Under the pieces are notes generated by a model. That model was not told the origin of the DNA. It was given only the letters and a program-made list of their open reading frames with translations, and did no database searches. The position numbers and the translations under genes are program-made. Positions 25,566 through 35,000 of a DNA stretch of 64,000 bases are shown piece by piece. Source of the DNA: Lachnospiraceae bacterium A2 (GTDB lineage: Bacteria; Bacillota; Clostridia; Lachnospirales; Lachnospiraceae). The stretch spans positions 2,978,233-3,042,232 of the forward strand of contig KE159636.1 in assembly GCA_000403315.2 (NCBI GenBank). Reading direction: 5' to 3'. Every line of letters starts with the position of its first letter. The stretch's first letter is position 1.

Positions 25566-25829
25566 TCACCCTTCCACCACCAGGTACCTTCCATCCGGCA
25601 GCGGGAACACCTCCGAAGCATCCTCCAAATCGTCGTCGCTCATCTGGGCAATGTCCGCGCCTTCTTCTTTAAAATAAGCCCTGACTTCCCGGAGGTTTTT
25701 GCATACCACTGCCATGCAGTCCTCCAAAAATTCCTCTGCTTCCTCGGGATTCCTTGCCACAGTTTCGTCAAATAGCTGCAATTGGTGCTCCAAAAAATAT
25801 TCTAAACAGGTTTCATCATACTCATTCAT
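25566..25829 (-). CDS. Small acidic protein of unknown function
   Basis: This 87-residue, strongly acidic protein (MNEYDETCLEYFLEHQLQLF, then EEAEEFLEDCMAVVCKNLRE, ending DGRYLVVEG) has AAGGAGGA before its ATG. It is probably a soluble helical protein; no family was recognised. It sits between maf and the FAD-protein gene, 7 bases before the latter, and is likely made together with it. Confidence 0.65.
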   Translation of the reverse strand: MNEYDETCLEYFLEHQLQLFDETVARNPEEAEEFLEDCMAVVCKNLREVRAYFKEEGADIAQMSDDDLEDASEVFPLPDGRYLVVEG

Positions 25830-25869
25830 AATAATTCCTCCTTCTGCTGATTCTATGATAGTATGACAC

Positions 25870-26484
25870 TTATAAAATTTCAATGCCTGATTTTGACAAT
25901 CTCTGGTAAAGGGCAGCTACAGGAAGACCCACTACGTTGTTATAATCCCCTGCGATTTTTTCAATGTAAATGGCGCATTTTCCCTGGATTCCATAGGCCC
26001 CTGCCTTGTCCATGGGCTCCCCGGTAGCCACATAGCCCTGGATTTCCCCTTCCGTCATGGGATACATGGTGACTTTTGTTTCTTCAAAAAATGACAATGT
26101 TTTTACAGCTTCCTGGTGCTCCAGCAGGATGGCCGCTACCCCGGTAAACACGCTGTGGGTATTGCCGGACAGCATCCGCAGCATCCGGGCGGCATCTTCC
26201 CTGCTCTTGGGTTTCCCCAGGATTTCCCCCTGGAAAGCCACTATGGTGTCCGCCCCAAGGACAACGGCTTTTCCTGTTATTCCCTTTTTGGATACAAGCA
26301 ATCCTGCCACTTCCTCCGCCTTCTGCCTTGACAATTCTACCACTGCCTGTTCTGGCTTTACAGTGGAAATATGTTCCTCCCCCCTGGCTGGGAGGATATC
26401 AAATTCCGCCCCAATCTGGGCCAGCAGTTCTTTCCGCCTTGGGGACGCGGAAGCCAGCACCAGCCTGCACTTTGCCCCAGCCAT
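25870..26484 (-). CDS. maf: Maf-family nucleotide pyrophosphatase
   Basis: This 204-residue protein matches Maf/YhdE, which hydrolyses non-canonical or modified nucleoside triphosphates (often dTTP/UTP or m7GTP) and is linked to septum control. Seen are LVLASASPRRKELL, the conserved VVLGADTIVAFQGEILGKP, SGNTHSVFTGVA and the late DKAGAYGIQGKCAIYIEKI and DYNNVVGLPV. The ATG overlaps the upstream stop codon (TGATG), which couples its translation to the membrane protein before it. A TTG one codon earlier is possible but less likely. Confidence 0.93.
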   Translation of the reverse strand: MAGAKCRLVLASASPRRKELLAQIGAEFDILPARGEEHISTVKPEQAVVELSRQKAEEVAGLLVSKKGITGKAVVLGADTIVAFQGEILGKPKSREDAARMLRMLSGNTHSVFTGVAAILLEHQEAVKTLSFFEETKVTMYPMTEGEIQGYVATGEPMDKAGAYGIQGKCAIYIEKIAGDYNNVVGLPVAALYQRLSKSGIEIL

Positions 26485-27410
26485 CAAAACCTCTCCACGG
26501 TGTGGGGCCTTTGGCTCTCGTCAACCTGCTGCCATGCATTTTTTACAGAAGCATAGCTTGCCCAAATTGCAAGGATATACCCTACTGCCAAATCTTTCCC
26601 TACCCCAAAGAGCACATCCTGTTCTTTCAGAAATTCCGGGACCCACCCGAATGCATCCCAGATGGTTGGCGCAAACAAGCTGCCCAGCTCCCGGTATATC
26701 GTAATCGCCAAAGACACTATTTCAGCCCCTGCAACCATCAGTAAGGAAAGGATGACGCAGAGGGCAATCCCCGTTTTAGACAGTTCCTTCCCAAGCAAAG
26801 CGTAGCCTTTCATCCCGCAAAACACAATCGCATAGCCTGCAATCCCGGCAATGAAGCCCACCTGCCCCAGCACGACCCAGAGGACGGACCCCAGCAGGAC
26901 GCCAATGGCTGCCCCAACCAGCCCAAGGGGAAGGTTTTCCTTTTTCTCCCTGCCGCCCCCATTGGAAAGCTGCATGCCGCAGCTATCGCAAATCAAAGTT
27001 GGGATCTGGTCCACCACCGCCGCAGTAACCGGGCGTTCCTGCCCGCAGTAAGGGCAGCAGTTATGTATGCCATATTCCTGGCATTTGGCTTCGATTTCCG
27101 ATATTACAAGGGTTAAATTCTCTTTATCTTCCTGCGGCTTTGACGATACATAGACAGAAACCATATCCTTCCCATTATATCCCGCATATGGCACAAAAGA
27201 ATGGCGCTGCTGCAGTTCTTTCAGGTAGCCGAATAGCTGATCTTTCCCTGCGCTGCCCTCCACGTCTGCATAAAGCTGTATCTGGAACTGGTCCTCCGCC
27301 GACATGGGCACAACCAAAAATTCCATGCTGCCATACCTTCCATGCATAATTTTGTGTGCCCGTTCATAGGTAAACCCATCCGGCACAGCATTTTCAATTT
27401 TTATTTCCAT
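26484..27410 (-). CDS. Unrecognised zinc-ribbon membrane protein
   Basis: This 308-residue protein has a soluble N-terminal half, a zinc-ribbon motif (CPYCGQE ... CDSCGMQL, residues about 120-148) and four or so membrane segments in the second half (from LPLGLVGAAIGVLLGSVLWV on). It likely sits in the cell membrane with the zinc ribbon in the cytoplasm. No family name was recognised. It is the first gene of the maf operon and overlaps maf by one base at each codon boundary (TGATG). Confidence 0.7.
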   Translation of the reverse strand: MEIKIENAVPDGFTYERAHKIMHGRYGSMEFLVVPMSAEDQFQIQLYADVEGSAGKDQLFGYLKELQQRHSFVPYAGYNGKDMVSVYVSSKPQEDKENLTLVISEIEAKCQEYGIHNCCPYCGQERPVTAAVVDQIPTLICDSCGMQLSNGGGREKKENLPLGLVGAAIGVLLGSVLWVVLGQVGFIAGIAGYAIVFCGMKGYALLGKELSKTGIALCVILSLLMVAGAEIVSLAITIYRELGSLFAPTIWDAFGWVPEFLKEQDVLFGVGKDLAVGYILAIWASYASVKNAWQQVDESQRPHTVERF

Positions 27411-27482
27411 TATGTTCCCTCCTTTGCATAACCGTTACTATTATACTGCATTTTTTGGGAAAATACAATCCACCAGAAATTT

Positions 27483-27695
27483 GAGTTTTCCCATTTTTTA
27501 TAATAGCTGATATTATAGAGCCAAAAGGTCTTGCTGCCTTTGGCAGCATAGACATCTTGCACAAAAAGCGCTCTGAAAAACTAGTTTTCCAGAGCGCTTT
27601 TATGTGCAAAGTGTTTCCATCACAAAATGATGGAAACCTTTTGGCACTATAAATTGCAAAATGGGGAAACCCAAAGCCAGAAAGGTTTCCCATTG
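27483..27695. repeat. Hairpin-rich intergenic region with a dispersed repeat
   Basis: No gene is supported in 27411-27818. The region has a partial copy of a dispersed repeat at 27483-27530 (GAGTTTTCCCATTTT ... CCAAAAGGT). A fuller, inverted copy is at 27631-27670 (TGGAAACC ... ATTGCAAAATGGG); it matches 56819-56862 with about four mismatches in 40. Stacked hairpins are present: TGCTGCC/GGCAGCA at 27532-27548, GTTTCCATCA/TGATGGAAAC at 27613-27637, and GGGAAACC/GGTTTCCC at 27664-27691. Confidence 0.55.
27563..27604. terminator. Bidirectional terminator after the addBA-GNAT run
   Basis: GCGCTCTG (27568-27575) pairs with CAGAGCGC (27590-27597), extended by AAAA and TTTT on both flanks, and gives a T-run in both directions. 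It would end the minus-strand addB-addA-GNAT transcript. Confidence 0.75.
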
Positions 27696-27818
27696 CTCCC
27701 CTTCCCAAAAGCTGCTGTTCACACCCATGGTGTTCCCAGTAACGAAATCCGCCCTATTGAAATCTGCCTTACGGCAAAAAACAGATTCCGGCTCCATTAC
27801 TGCACTGGCCTGGCCCGG

Positions 27819-28367
27819 CTATCCCAGTTTTTTCATCATCCAGACCGCGTCCTCATACGTTCCGTCCCTGTATTTCATATTGTCAGGGAATATGCCGTAT
27901 TTGGAAAACCCAAGGCTCTGATACAGGGCGATTGCCATATAATTGGAAGCGGCCACCTCCAGCTCCGCCTGCTCATATCCCATGTCTTTTGCAATTTTCA
28001 GGGCGGCTTCCATCATTTTCCTTCCAATCCCGCGGCCGCAGTATTTTTGGTACAGCGCAATGGAAATGCCGCACCTGTGGGCATAACGGCTAAAATTCCC
28101 CAGGCTGGATATGGAGCAGTTCCCTATATGGTTCCCATCCTCAAAGGCCAGCAGCATTAATTCCCGGGGAGATTCTTCCTTCTCTTTGAGGAAATTCCGC
28201 TGCTGCTGCATGGAAATCGTAATTTCTTCCGGTTCGCGGATTAAAAATGGCGTTTCCTGGGAGATTCCTTTCAGGTAAGCCAAAAGCTCCTCGGCATCCT
28301 CTGCCCTTGCGCTGCGGAATATAATTTTCTTATGGTTGATCTCTATTTCTTCCTGTTGGTAAAACAT
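27819..28367 (-). CDS. GNAT-family N-acetyltransferase
   Basis: This 182-residue protein has the GNAT fold pattern: FRSARAEDAEELLAYL at the start, a beta strand with LMLLAFEDGNHIGNCSIS, the acetyl-CoA loop QKYCGRGIGRKMMEAAL near residue 108, and the late motif NYMAIALYQSLGFSKYG. The length and motifs are those of a single-domain acetyltransferase acting on a small molecule or a protein N-terminus. AGGAGG lies 7 bases before the ATG. It follows addA by 51 bases and ends the run before a terminator. The substrate is unknown. Confidence 0.88.
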   Translation of the reverse strand: MFYQQEEIEINHKKIIFRSARAEDAEELLAYLKGISQETPFLIREPEEITISMQQQRNFLKEKEESPRELMLLAFEDGNHIGNCSISSLGNFSRYAHRCGISIALYQKYCGRGIGRKMMEAALKIAKDMGYEQAELEVAASNYMAIALYQSLGFSKYGIFPDNMKYRDGTYEDAVWMMKKLG

Positions 28368-28418
28368 GGCAATTCCTCCTATCTGCTTCTTTTCTGCTTT
28401 TTCAACATGGCGTCTCCC

Positions 28419-31400
28419 CTATACTGGGACAATTTCCCCAAGGCTGAAGGAATACAGGAGCCGCTCCTTTACTTTTTTCCCCACTGCCCGCTCAATGGCT
28501 TCCTGGTACAATTCCAACTGGGTGCGGTAGCGGTCTGCAAGCTCTGCGGCAGACGCCACCTTATCAGTCTTGTAGTCCAGAAGGACAATTTCGCCGTCTT
28601 CCTCAAAGAATACATCAATAATTCCCTGTATCAGGACCATCTCCCTGCTGGAAGTCCCCTCTAAAGCTTCGCAGGCAGGCTTGCCCATCACAAAGGGCTT
28701 TTCCCTGCAGAGCTTTCCCTGCTTTGCCGCGGCCTGCATCCGTGCCCCAAGCTTTGTCCGCAAAAATTTCCGTATGGCTGGCAGCCTGACAAACGGCTGC
28801 AGGCTTTCCTCTATTTTCTTTTGCTCCGCCAATTCCCGGAATTGCTCCTGCAAAGTTTCCGGCGGCCGGGTAAAATCGTAGCATTCCAACATGCGGTGCA
28901 TCGCAGTCCCCCGCTTCGCCCCTATATTTTCCTCCTGTACCCCTTCCATAAATGCCGGGATATACCGCTCCCTCTGCCCTTCCTCCGCCTTGCCTGCTAC
29001 AGGCTCCTCCGGCAGCGGGAACATCATTTCTGATTCCGCCGCCAAAGCCTGGTCCATAGCACGGCGCTTAAATTCAGACACAGACACCTTGGTTTTCATG
29101 GCAACTTCATGTTCATAAGGGTATTCATAGGAAAGCCGCGCGGCAACCTGCCCTTCCCATTCCGGCTCTGGCTCCTGCAATTCCGCCAGAAGCTGGACAC
29201 GCGTCAGCCCTTCTTCTGCAGTTTCCCATACTTCCTGCTCCTTTAGGCTCTCCTGTTTCACCAGCGTAAGGGGGCAGTTTTCCGGCGCGCAGGACCTGGC
29301 CAGAAGCAGGAACTGCAAAAAAGTATTGCTGCCCAGCCGGCTTAAGAACGTCAGGAACCCGTCCTCTGCAGTAACGGCCTGCAGGGAAGGGAGCTTTTCC
29401 TCTGCCTTTTTCAAAACCCCTGTCAGCACCAGCTTTTCTTTCGCCCTTGTAAGGGCCACATAGAGCACCCGCAGCTCCTCCCCTACATTTTCCATAAAGG
29501 TTTTCCGGGCCAGGAACCGCCTTGTTAAGCCCGGCGTCCGCAGGCGGCGCTGCACGTCCACCACATCTATGCCAAATCCAAGGCTGGGGTGGAGCACCAC
29601 CCGTTCCCGCTGGTCCTGGTTATTGAACATTTTCCCAAGGCCAGACACAAATACAACTGGGAACTCCAGCCCTTTGCTTTTGTGGATGCTCATAATCCGC
29701 ACCACGTCCTCTGCCTCCTCCCCTTCTGCAAGGGGGAAATCCACATCATACTCCTGCAGCTGCTCCATGTAGCGGATAAAATGGAACAGGCCCCGGTAGC
29801 TGGTATTTTCATAGGCAATTGCCTTCTCCACCAGCATTTCAAGATTTGCCTGCCGGACTTCCCCGCCGGGAAGGGCATAGACATACGCTTGGTAGCCGGT
29901 TTCCTCCAGCACCTGGTAGAGCAGTTCGTGGATGGGAGTGTAGCTGGCCTTTTTCCTGAATTTTTCCAATAAATCCAAAAAGCTGCGCAGCTTTTTCTGC
30001 TGGGTCCCTGTCAGGCTCCCCGGAAACTTGCTGGCAAAGTCCATGACTGCCTGATAAAATTTCACCTTGGGGCATGCCGTCCGTATCACCGCCAAATCCT
30101 CCCCTGTAAGCCCCACAATGGGGGAAGAAAGCACGGCAGCCATAGGGATGTCCTGCCTTGGGTTGTCCAAAAGCCGCAGCAGGTTTAAGGCGGTCTGCAC
30201 CTCCGCGGCTGAAAAATACCCTGTCCCGGAAGACGCCCGTACCGGAATCCCCAGTTCCCCTAAGATTTTCACAAAGGCGTCCGCCCAGCTTCCCATAGAG
30301 CGCAGCAAAATAACAATATCGGAATAGCGGACCGGCCGCAGCGTCCCCGGGCTGCCATCCTTTGGCATTTCTTCCGTCACCATCTGGCTCTCCATCATCT
30401 TCTTGATTTCCATGCCCACTGCTTTGGCTTCCAGTTCCTGGGGCTTTGTGCCCTTCTCCTCCGGGTTTGGCTCCACTACCAAAAAGCAAGGCTCAAACAT
30501 CCCCGGTTCCCCTTCCGGGAAGGCTGCGCCGGGGTAAAGCGCCGCCTTGGCATCATAAGTAATGCCGCCAATGTCCTCTTTCATGACACGGTAAAATATA
30601 TCGTTAGCCAGCCCAAGGACCTGGGCCCTGCTGCGGAAATTCATCCGCAGGTCAATCCGCTGCCTGCTGCTTTCCTCCTGGGTATAGGTATTGTATTTTT
30701 CCATAAAAAGCTCCGGCCTTGCCATGCGGAACCGGTAAATGCTCTGCTTTACGTCCCCCACCATGAAAATATTGGAAATCCCTTCGGCCTCCCTGGAAAC
30801 GGCCTTTATAATGGCTTCCTGCACATAGTTGGAATCCTGATATTCGTCCACCATGATTTCCACATAATTTTTCCTCAGCTCCGCGGCGGTCCGGCTGGGC
30901 TCCTTGGTCTTGCCCTCCACTAAGATTTTCAGGGCAAAATGCTCCAAATCATTGAAATCCAATATGTTCCGCTCCCGCTTTTTTTCTGTAAATTTTTCCA
31001 TGAAATACAGGGCCGTTTCCACCAGCATATCCGCCACTGGGCGGTTTTTCTGCATGTCCTTAACCATTTCCTGGGGGCTTTGGAATAAAAACTGCTCCTT
31101 CACTTTTTTTATGGAGTCCTTTACCTCATTGCGCAGCTTCTGTATCCGGTTTTTTTTCTCCATGTCCCCTTCAAATTTCCTTGCGGATGGAAGGCGCGCA
31201 AAGGAACAGCCGCAGATTCTTTCGTAATACTGCTGGTAAGTGCTGCTTGCCCCAATCCGTTCCATGGCCTGCGCTTCCTGCTCCAGCAGCGGCCCATACA
31301 TAAAAGGGCCGTCCCCTTCCATGCTTAAGTCCCTGCAAATGCCCATCTGCAGCGCCCACTGGCTGCTGATGCTGTCCAGATAGGCGAGGAGCTCCCCTGC

Positions 31401-32036
31401 CAGCGGGAGGGCTTCAAATTCTTCCATATTTTGGATGTGGAAAGGCTTTCTGCAGTTATAAAGCCATTCTTCAGGCCAAGGGTAGCTCATGGCAAATTCA
31501 AACAGCTTTAAAATAGCGTCCTTTAAAGGCATGTCATTTTTCCCAGTGGCAATCGTTTCCGACAGCGCAAGGAATTCCGGCTTTGCTTCCTGGTAAAAAT
31601 GTTCCAGCACCTGGTCCAGCACATCGCTTTTCAGCAGTTTCAGTTCCCCTTCCTCTGCTACCCGGAAATCCGGGTCTAAGTCTATCCGGTGGAAATAATT
31701 GCGTATCACGGAAAGGCAGAAACTATGTATGGTAGTTATCTGCGCATTGTGCAGCAAAGTCTGCTGCCGCTGGAGATGGGGGTTTTCCGGCTGCTGCCCC
31801 AAGGCCCGTTCAATGGCTGCGCCAATGCGCTCCCGCATCTCTGCCGCCGCCGCGTTGGTATATGTCACAATCAGCAGCTTGTCAATATCCACCGGATGTA
31901 CGCTGTCTGTGATTTTCCGTATAATCCGCTCCACCAAAACTGCCGTCTTGCCGCTGCCTGCTGCTGCCGACACAAGGAGGTTCCGGCCTTCCAGCGAAAT
32001 GACCTGCTGCTGCTCTTTCGTCCATTTTTTTTCCAT
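28419..32036 (-). CDS. addA: AddA subunit of the AddAB helicase-nuclease
   Basis: This 1205-residue protein starts MEKKWTKEQQQVISLEGRNL and has the UvrD-type motifs: Walker A SAAAGSGKTAVLVERI at about 22-38, TYTNAAAAEMRERI, VDEYQDSN, FMVGDVKQSIYRFR and SIHKSKGLEFPVVFVSG. The C-terminal PD-(D/E)xK nuclease is marked by GTAMHRMLE and VLLDYKTDK. With AddB it processes double-strand breaks to load RecA, the Firmicutes counterpart of RecBCD. ATG 32036 follows an AGGAGG site and is 4 bases after the addB stop; a much longer upstream frame overlaps addB and is not real coding. Confidence 0.95.
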   Translation of the reverse strand: MEKKWTKEQQQVISLEGRNLLVSAAAGSGKTAVLVERIIRKITDSVHPVDIDKLLIVTYTNAAAAEMRERIGAAIERALGQQPENPHLQRQQTLLHNAQITTIHSFCLSVIRNYFHRIDLDPDFRVAEEGELKLLKSDVLDQVLEHFYQEAKPEFLALSETIATGKNDMPLKDAILKLFEFAMSYPWPEEWLYNCRKPFHIQNMEEFEALPLAGELLAYLDSISSQWALQMGICRDLSMEGDGPFMYGPLLEQEAQAMERIGASSTYQQYYERICGCSFARLPSARKFEGDMEKKNRIQKLRNEVKDSIKKVKEQFLFQSPQEMVKDMQKNRPVADMLVETALYFMEKFTEKKRERNILDFNDLEHFALKILVEGKTKEPSRTAAELRKNYVEIMVDEYQDSNYVQEAIIKAVSREAEGISNIFMVGDVKQSIYRFRMARPELFMEKYNTYTQEESSRQRIDLRMNFRSRAQVLGLANDIFYRVMKEDIGGITYDAKAALYPGAAFPEGEPGMFEPCFLVVEPNPEEKGTKPQELEAKAVGMEIKKMMESQMVTEEMPKDGSPGTLRPVRYSDIVILLRSMGSWADAFVKILGELGIPVRASSGTGYFSAAEVQTALNLLRLLDNPRQDIPMAAVLSSPIVGLTGEDLAVIRTACPKVKFYQAVMDFASKFPGSLTGTQQKKLRSFLDLLEKFRKKASYTPIHELLYQVLEETGYQAYVYALPGGEVRQANLEMLVEKAIAYENTSYRGLFHFIRYMEQLQEYDVDFPLAEGEEAEDVVRIMSIHKSKGLEFPVVFVSGLGKMFNNQDQRERVVLHPSLGFGIDVVDVQRRLRTPGLTRRFLARKTFMENVGEELRVLYVALTRAKEKLVLTGVLKKAEEKLPSLQAVTAEDGFLTFLSRLGSNTFLQFLLLARSCAPENCPLTLVKQESLKEQEVWETAEEGLTRVQLLAELQEPEPEWEGQVAARLSYEYPYEHEVAMKTKVSVSEFKRRAMDQALAAESEMMFPLPEEPVAGKAEEGQRERYIPAFMEGVQEENIGAKRGTAMHRMLECYDFTRPPETLQEQFRELAEQKKIEESLQPFVRLPAIRKFLRTKLGARMQAAAKQGKLCREKPFVMGKPACEALEGTSSREMVLIQGIIDVFFEEDGEIVLLDYKTDKVASAAELADRYRTQLELYQEAIERAVGKKVKERLLYSFSLGEIVPV

Positions 32037-32040
32037 TGCC

Positions 32041-35000
32041 TTATCCCTCCTTTGCCCCATTCCCAGTTGCTGGCTCCCCGCCCGTCCTGGGCTGTTTCCT
32101 GCCATTTCCTTCTTCTGCTTCCCCCAGCCCGGCTTCCCGCATACGCGCCAGGATTTCCGCTTCATCCTTAATATCCTCAAGCTTCCGGTAGCCCCAGCCC
32201 GGGGAAGAGCTGTCAAAGCCGCAGACCCCATGGTAGGGACAGTAGTCGCACCCGGTATCGTCCCCAAGCTGGTAAGGCTCCGCCCCGATTTCCCCATCAA
32301 AAATCCGCCTGCCAATATCCCGGATTTTGTGGTTCACATAGCGGGACAGGATTTGGAACTCCTCCTTCCCCGCCCGCTTTGCCTTTTTGCTGACGCTCCC
32401 GTCCTCCGGTTCCCCAGCTACCCCTTTTAATTTCAGTTCTTCCAAAATTTTTTCCTGGATTTCCTCGTCCGTGCTGGCGGAAGTCCCCTCAATGACAGGG
32501 TCGTCCAAATGGTAATAGTACATGCCGCCGGGAATGATTTCCCTGTCCGGGTATTTCCGCCGCATCAGCTCCATGGCGGAATTCAGATACACCACAAGCT
32601 GGAGCTGCAGGCCGTAATACAGGGACAAAAGCTGGAACTCCCGGTTCCCGGATTTATAGTCAATGACTTTCACATAGACCTGGCTTCCCTCTTTCCTGGT
32701 GTCCACCCGGTCAATCCTGCCCCGGAGCCGCATTTTTTCCTCGTCGCTTAAAATAAAGTTTACCGCATCCAGATTTTCCGCAAAGGAAAAGGAAATCTCA
32801 TAGCCCTCCGGGGAAAAATGGCTGGTTTCCACCTGCGCCGCAATGGTTTCAATGGTCCGCCTTAAAATCCGTTTCATCCGCTCCAACAGGTAAGCCGTCC
32901 GGGCCTGCTGGAACAGGAGGCTGTCAAAGCCGGAACCCAGCGTTTCCTCAATGGCCTGCTGGATCAATTCTTCCTTTACGTCCTCCGGCACGTCAAACCA
33001 GTGGTAGCCCCGTTCCTCCATATGGTTGGAGTAGCGTTCCAAGGCTTCGTGGAACATATTCCCCATGTCCACCGGGGCAAATTCCCCCAGCCTGCGCTCT
33101 TTCAGGTCCAGGCCGTATTGGAGGAAATGGCTAAAAGCACATGCGCTGAACTGCTCCAGCCTGGTAACGCTGTTTTCCAGCACCTTGCCATACAGCTCCC
33201 TTGTCACCTCAGCCCCCATGGGCTTTGCATGGTAGCGGTAAAAAGCGGCTTCTAAAAATGGCTGCACCTGCTCCCGCCACCCATCCTGCGACAGATACCA
33301 GCGGAACAGCCCCTTCCATTCCGGGTACACCTGGCCTTTCTTAGCCTTGCGGATGCCTTCCACCAGATATTTCAGGCTGCTTTTGGGCGTTACAATTGCA
33401 TCCGGCAGGCTTGCACCCCCTTCCTGCCCCTTGCCGGAAACTCCCCCAGAGCCCGCCGGATTGCCTGTATTCTGGGAATTTCCTGCCGTACCTTTGGGCA
33501 CATTCCGCGACATGGCCTTCCCAAGCCCAAATTCATCCTCCACCCGGACTGGGCGCAGTTCTGGGAACATGCGCAGAAGCGTCCCAACCAGATAGGATTT
33601 CCTTGTTTCCTTCCCATCCTGGCTGACCCGGAACCATGTGGCATACAGCTTTTCCGATGGCTTTGTCAGATTTAAGTAGAGATAAAATTTCTGGATAAAG
33701 CTACGCTCCCGGTCCGTGGGGGCAAGCTCCATGCCATGGGCTGCAAACAGTTCCCGGTCTGCCTGGGAAATAATCCCCCCATGCTCCTGCGCCTTAGGGA
33801 TCAGCCCGTCGTTGACCCCTGCAAAAAACAGCACTTTAATGTCTGAAAGCCTTGTCCTTTCAATATCGCCGAACACCACCCTGTCATAACCCGGCGGGAT
33901 AATCCCTACCGCCGCCGCTTCCAGGCCAGCTTCCAAAATTTCCCGGTACTCCCGGACATTCATCCGCTCCTCCCCCAAAAGCTCCACCATCTTGTCCAGC
34001 AAATCCATGACAATCTTATAAATCTGGGCATACTCCTTGGCAAGGGCAGTTTCCCCTTCCTCTGTAAAAGATTCCTCATACTCCGCAAGCTGACCTTCCA
34101 TGTCAAGCTGGAAGGCAAGGCCATACAAAGCCTTTGATTCTTCCCGCACCGTATGGCGCTGCCCGTCTTTTTTGCGGAACGCTTCCCATAAGGGGGAAAT
34201 CTGGGCAATGAATTTTTCCCGCAGGGAATTGATATGCCCCAGTTCCTCCGCAGACTCCACCGAGCCACGGCGCACCCATGTTTTCTGCCACTTCCGGTAT
34301 CCACGGATATTCTCTGCCAGCAGGTAATTTTCCAAAATATCCACGTCCTCCAGCGCCCAGCCAGAAAGCCCGCAGCGGAAATAGCCCAGCACCGCTTCAT
34401 AGGAAAAATCCTGCTCCACCAGCAACAACGCCTGCTTTAAAAATTCCGTCATGGGATGGAACACAATATTTTTCCGGGCATCCAAAAACAGTGGGATTTG
34501 GTATGTGCCGAAAATCTCATTTGCATAATTCCCATAGCGTTCCACATCCCCGCAGACAATGGCAATGTCCTTGTAACGGTATCCCTGTTCCCGCACCAGC
34601 CGCTTGATTTCCCTTGCAATAAAATGAAGCTCCTGCCTGGGGGTCTGTAAGGAATACATCTGGATATCCAAATGATCCCCTCCGGCTGCCCCGCAGCCCT
34701 CCGCCCCTTCCGGAACCTGGCTGCCTTGCGCCGCCTTCCCCTGACGTTTCCCGCCCCCATAATAAGGCCGCGGCCGGAACCGGAACAGGTTCTGCTCCAG
34801 CCACAGCAGGGAGGGGGAGCCTGCAAACCTGCTGTTCCCGGAATGTTCCACCCAGCAGGGGTCCTTTACCTCCACGTGGTTCCTCCCTGCAATGTCCAGC
34901 AAGGCAGAAACCGTCTTTTTGCTCATATAAAACAGTTCCTGGACCCCCTGACACCGGTAAGGGTCTTCCCTCCCATCCAGAGTAACCGTCACTATAATTT

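Noticed and set aside
27394-27708. Minus-strand open frame of about 100 codons in the 27.5 kb gap
   Set aside because: It lies over the dispersed repeat and hairpins, and a similar peptide appears at 56.8 kb only because the same DNA repeat is there. No ribosome-binding site or codon pattern supports it.
28419-32315. Long addA frame starting at 32315
   Set aside because: The first 93 codons overlap the end of addB and show no AddA similarity; the AGGAGG site and MEKKWTKEQQQ start fit ATG 32036.
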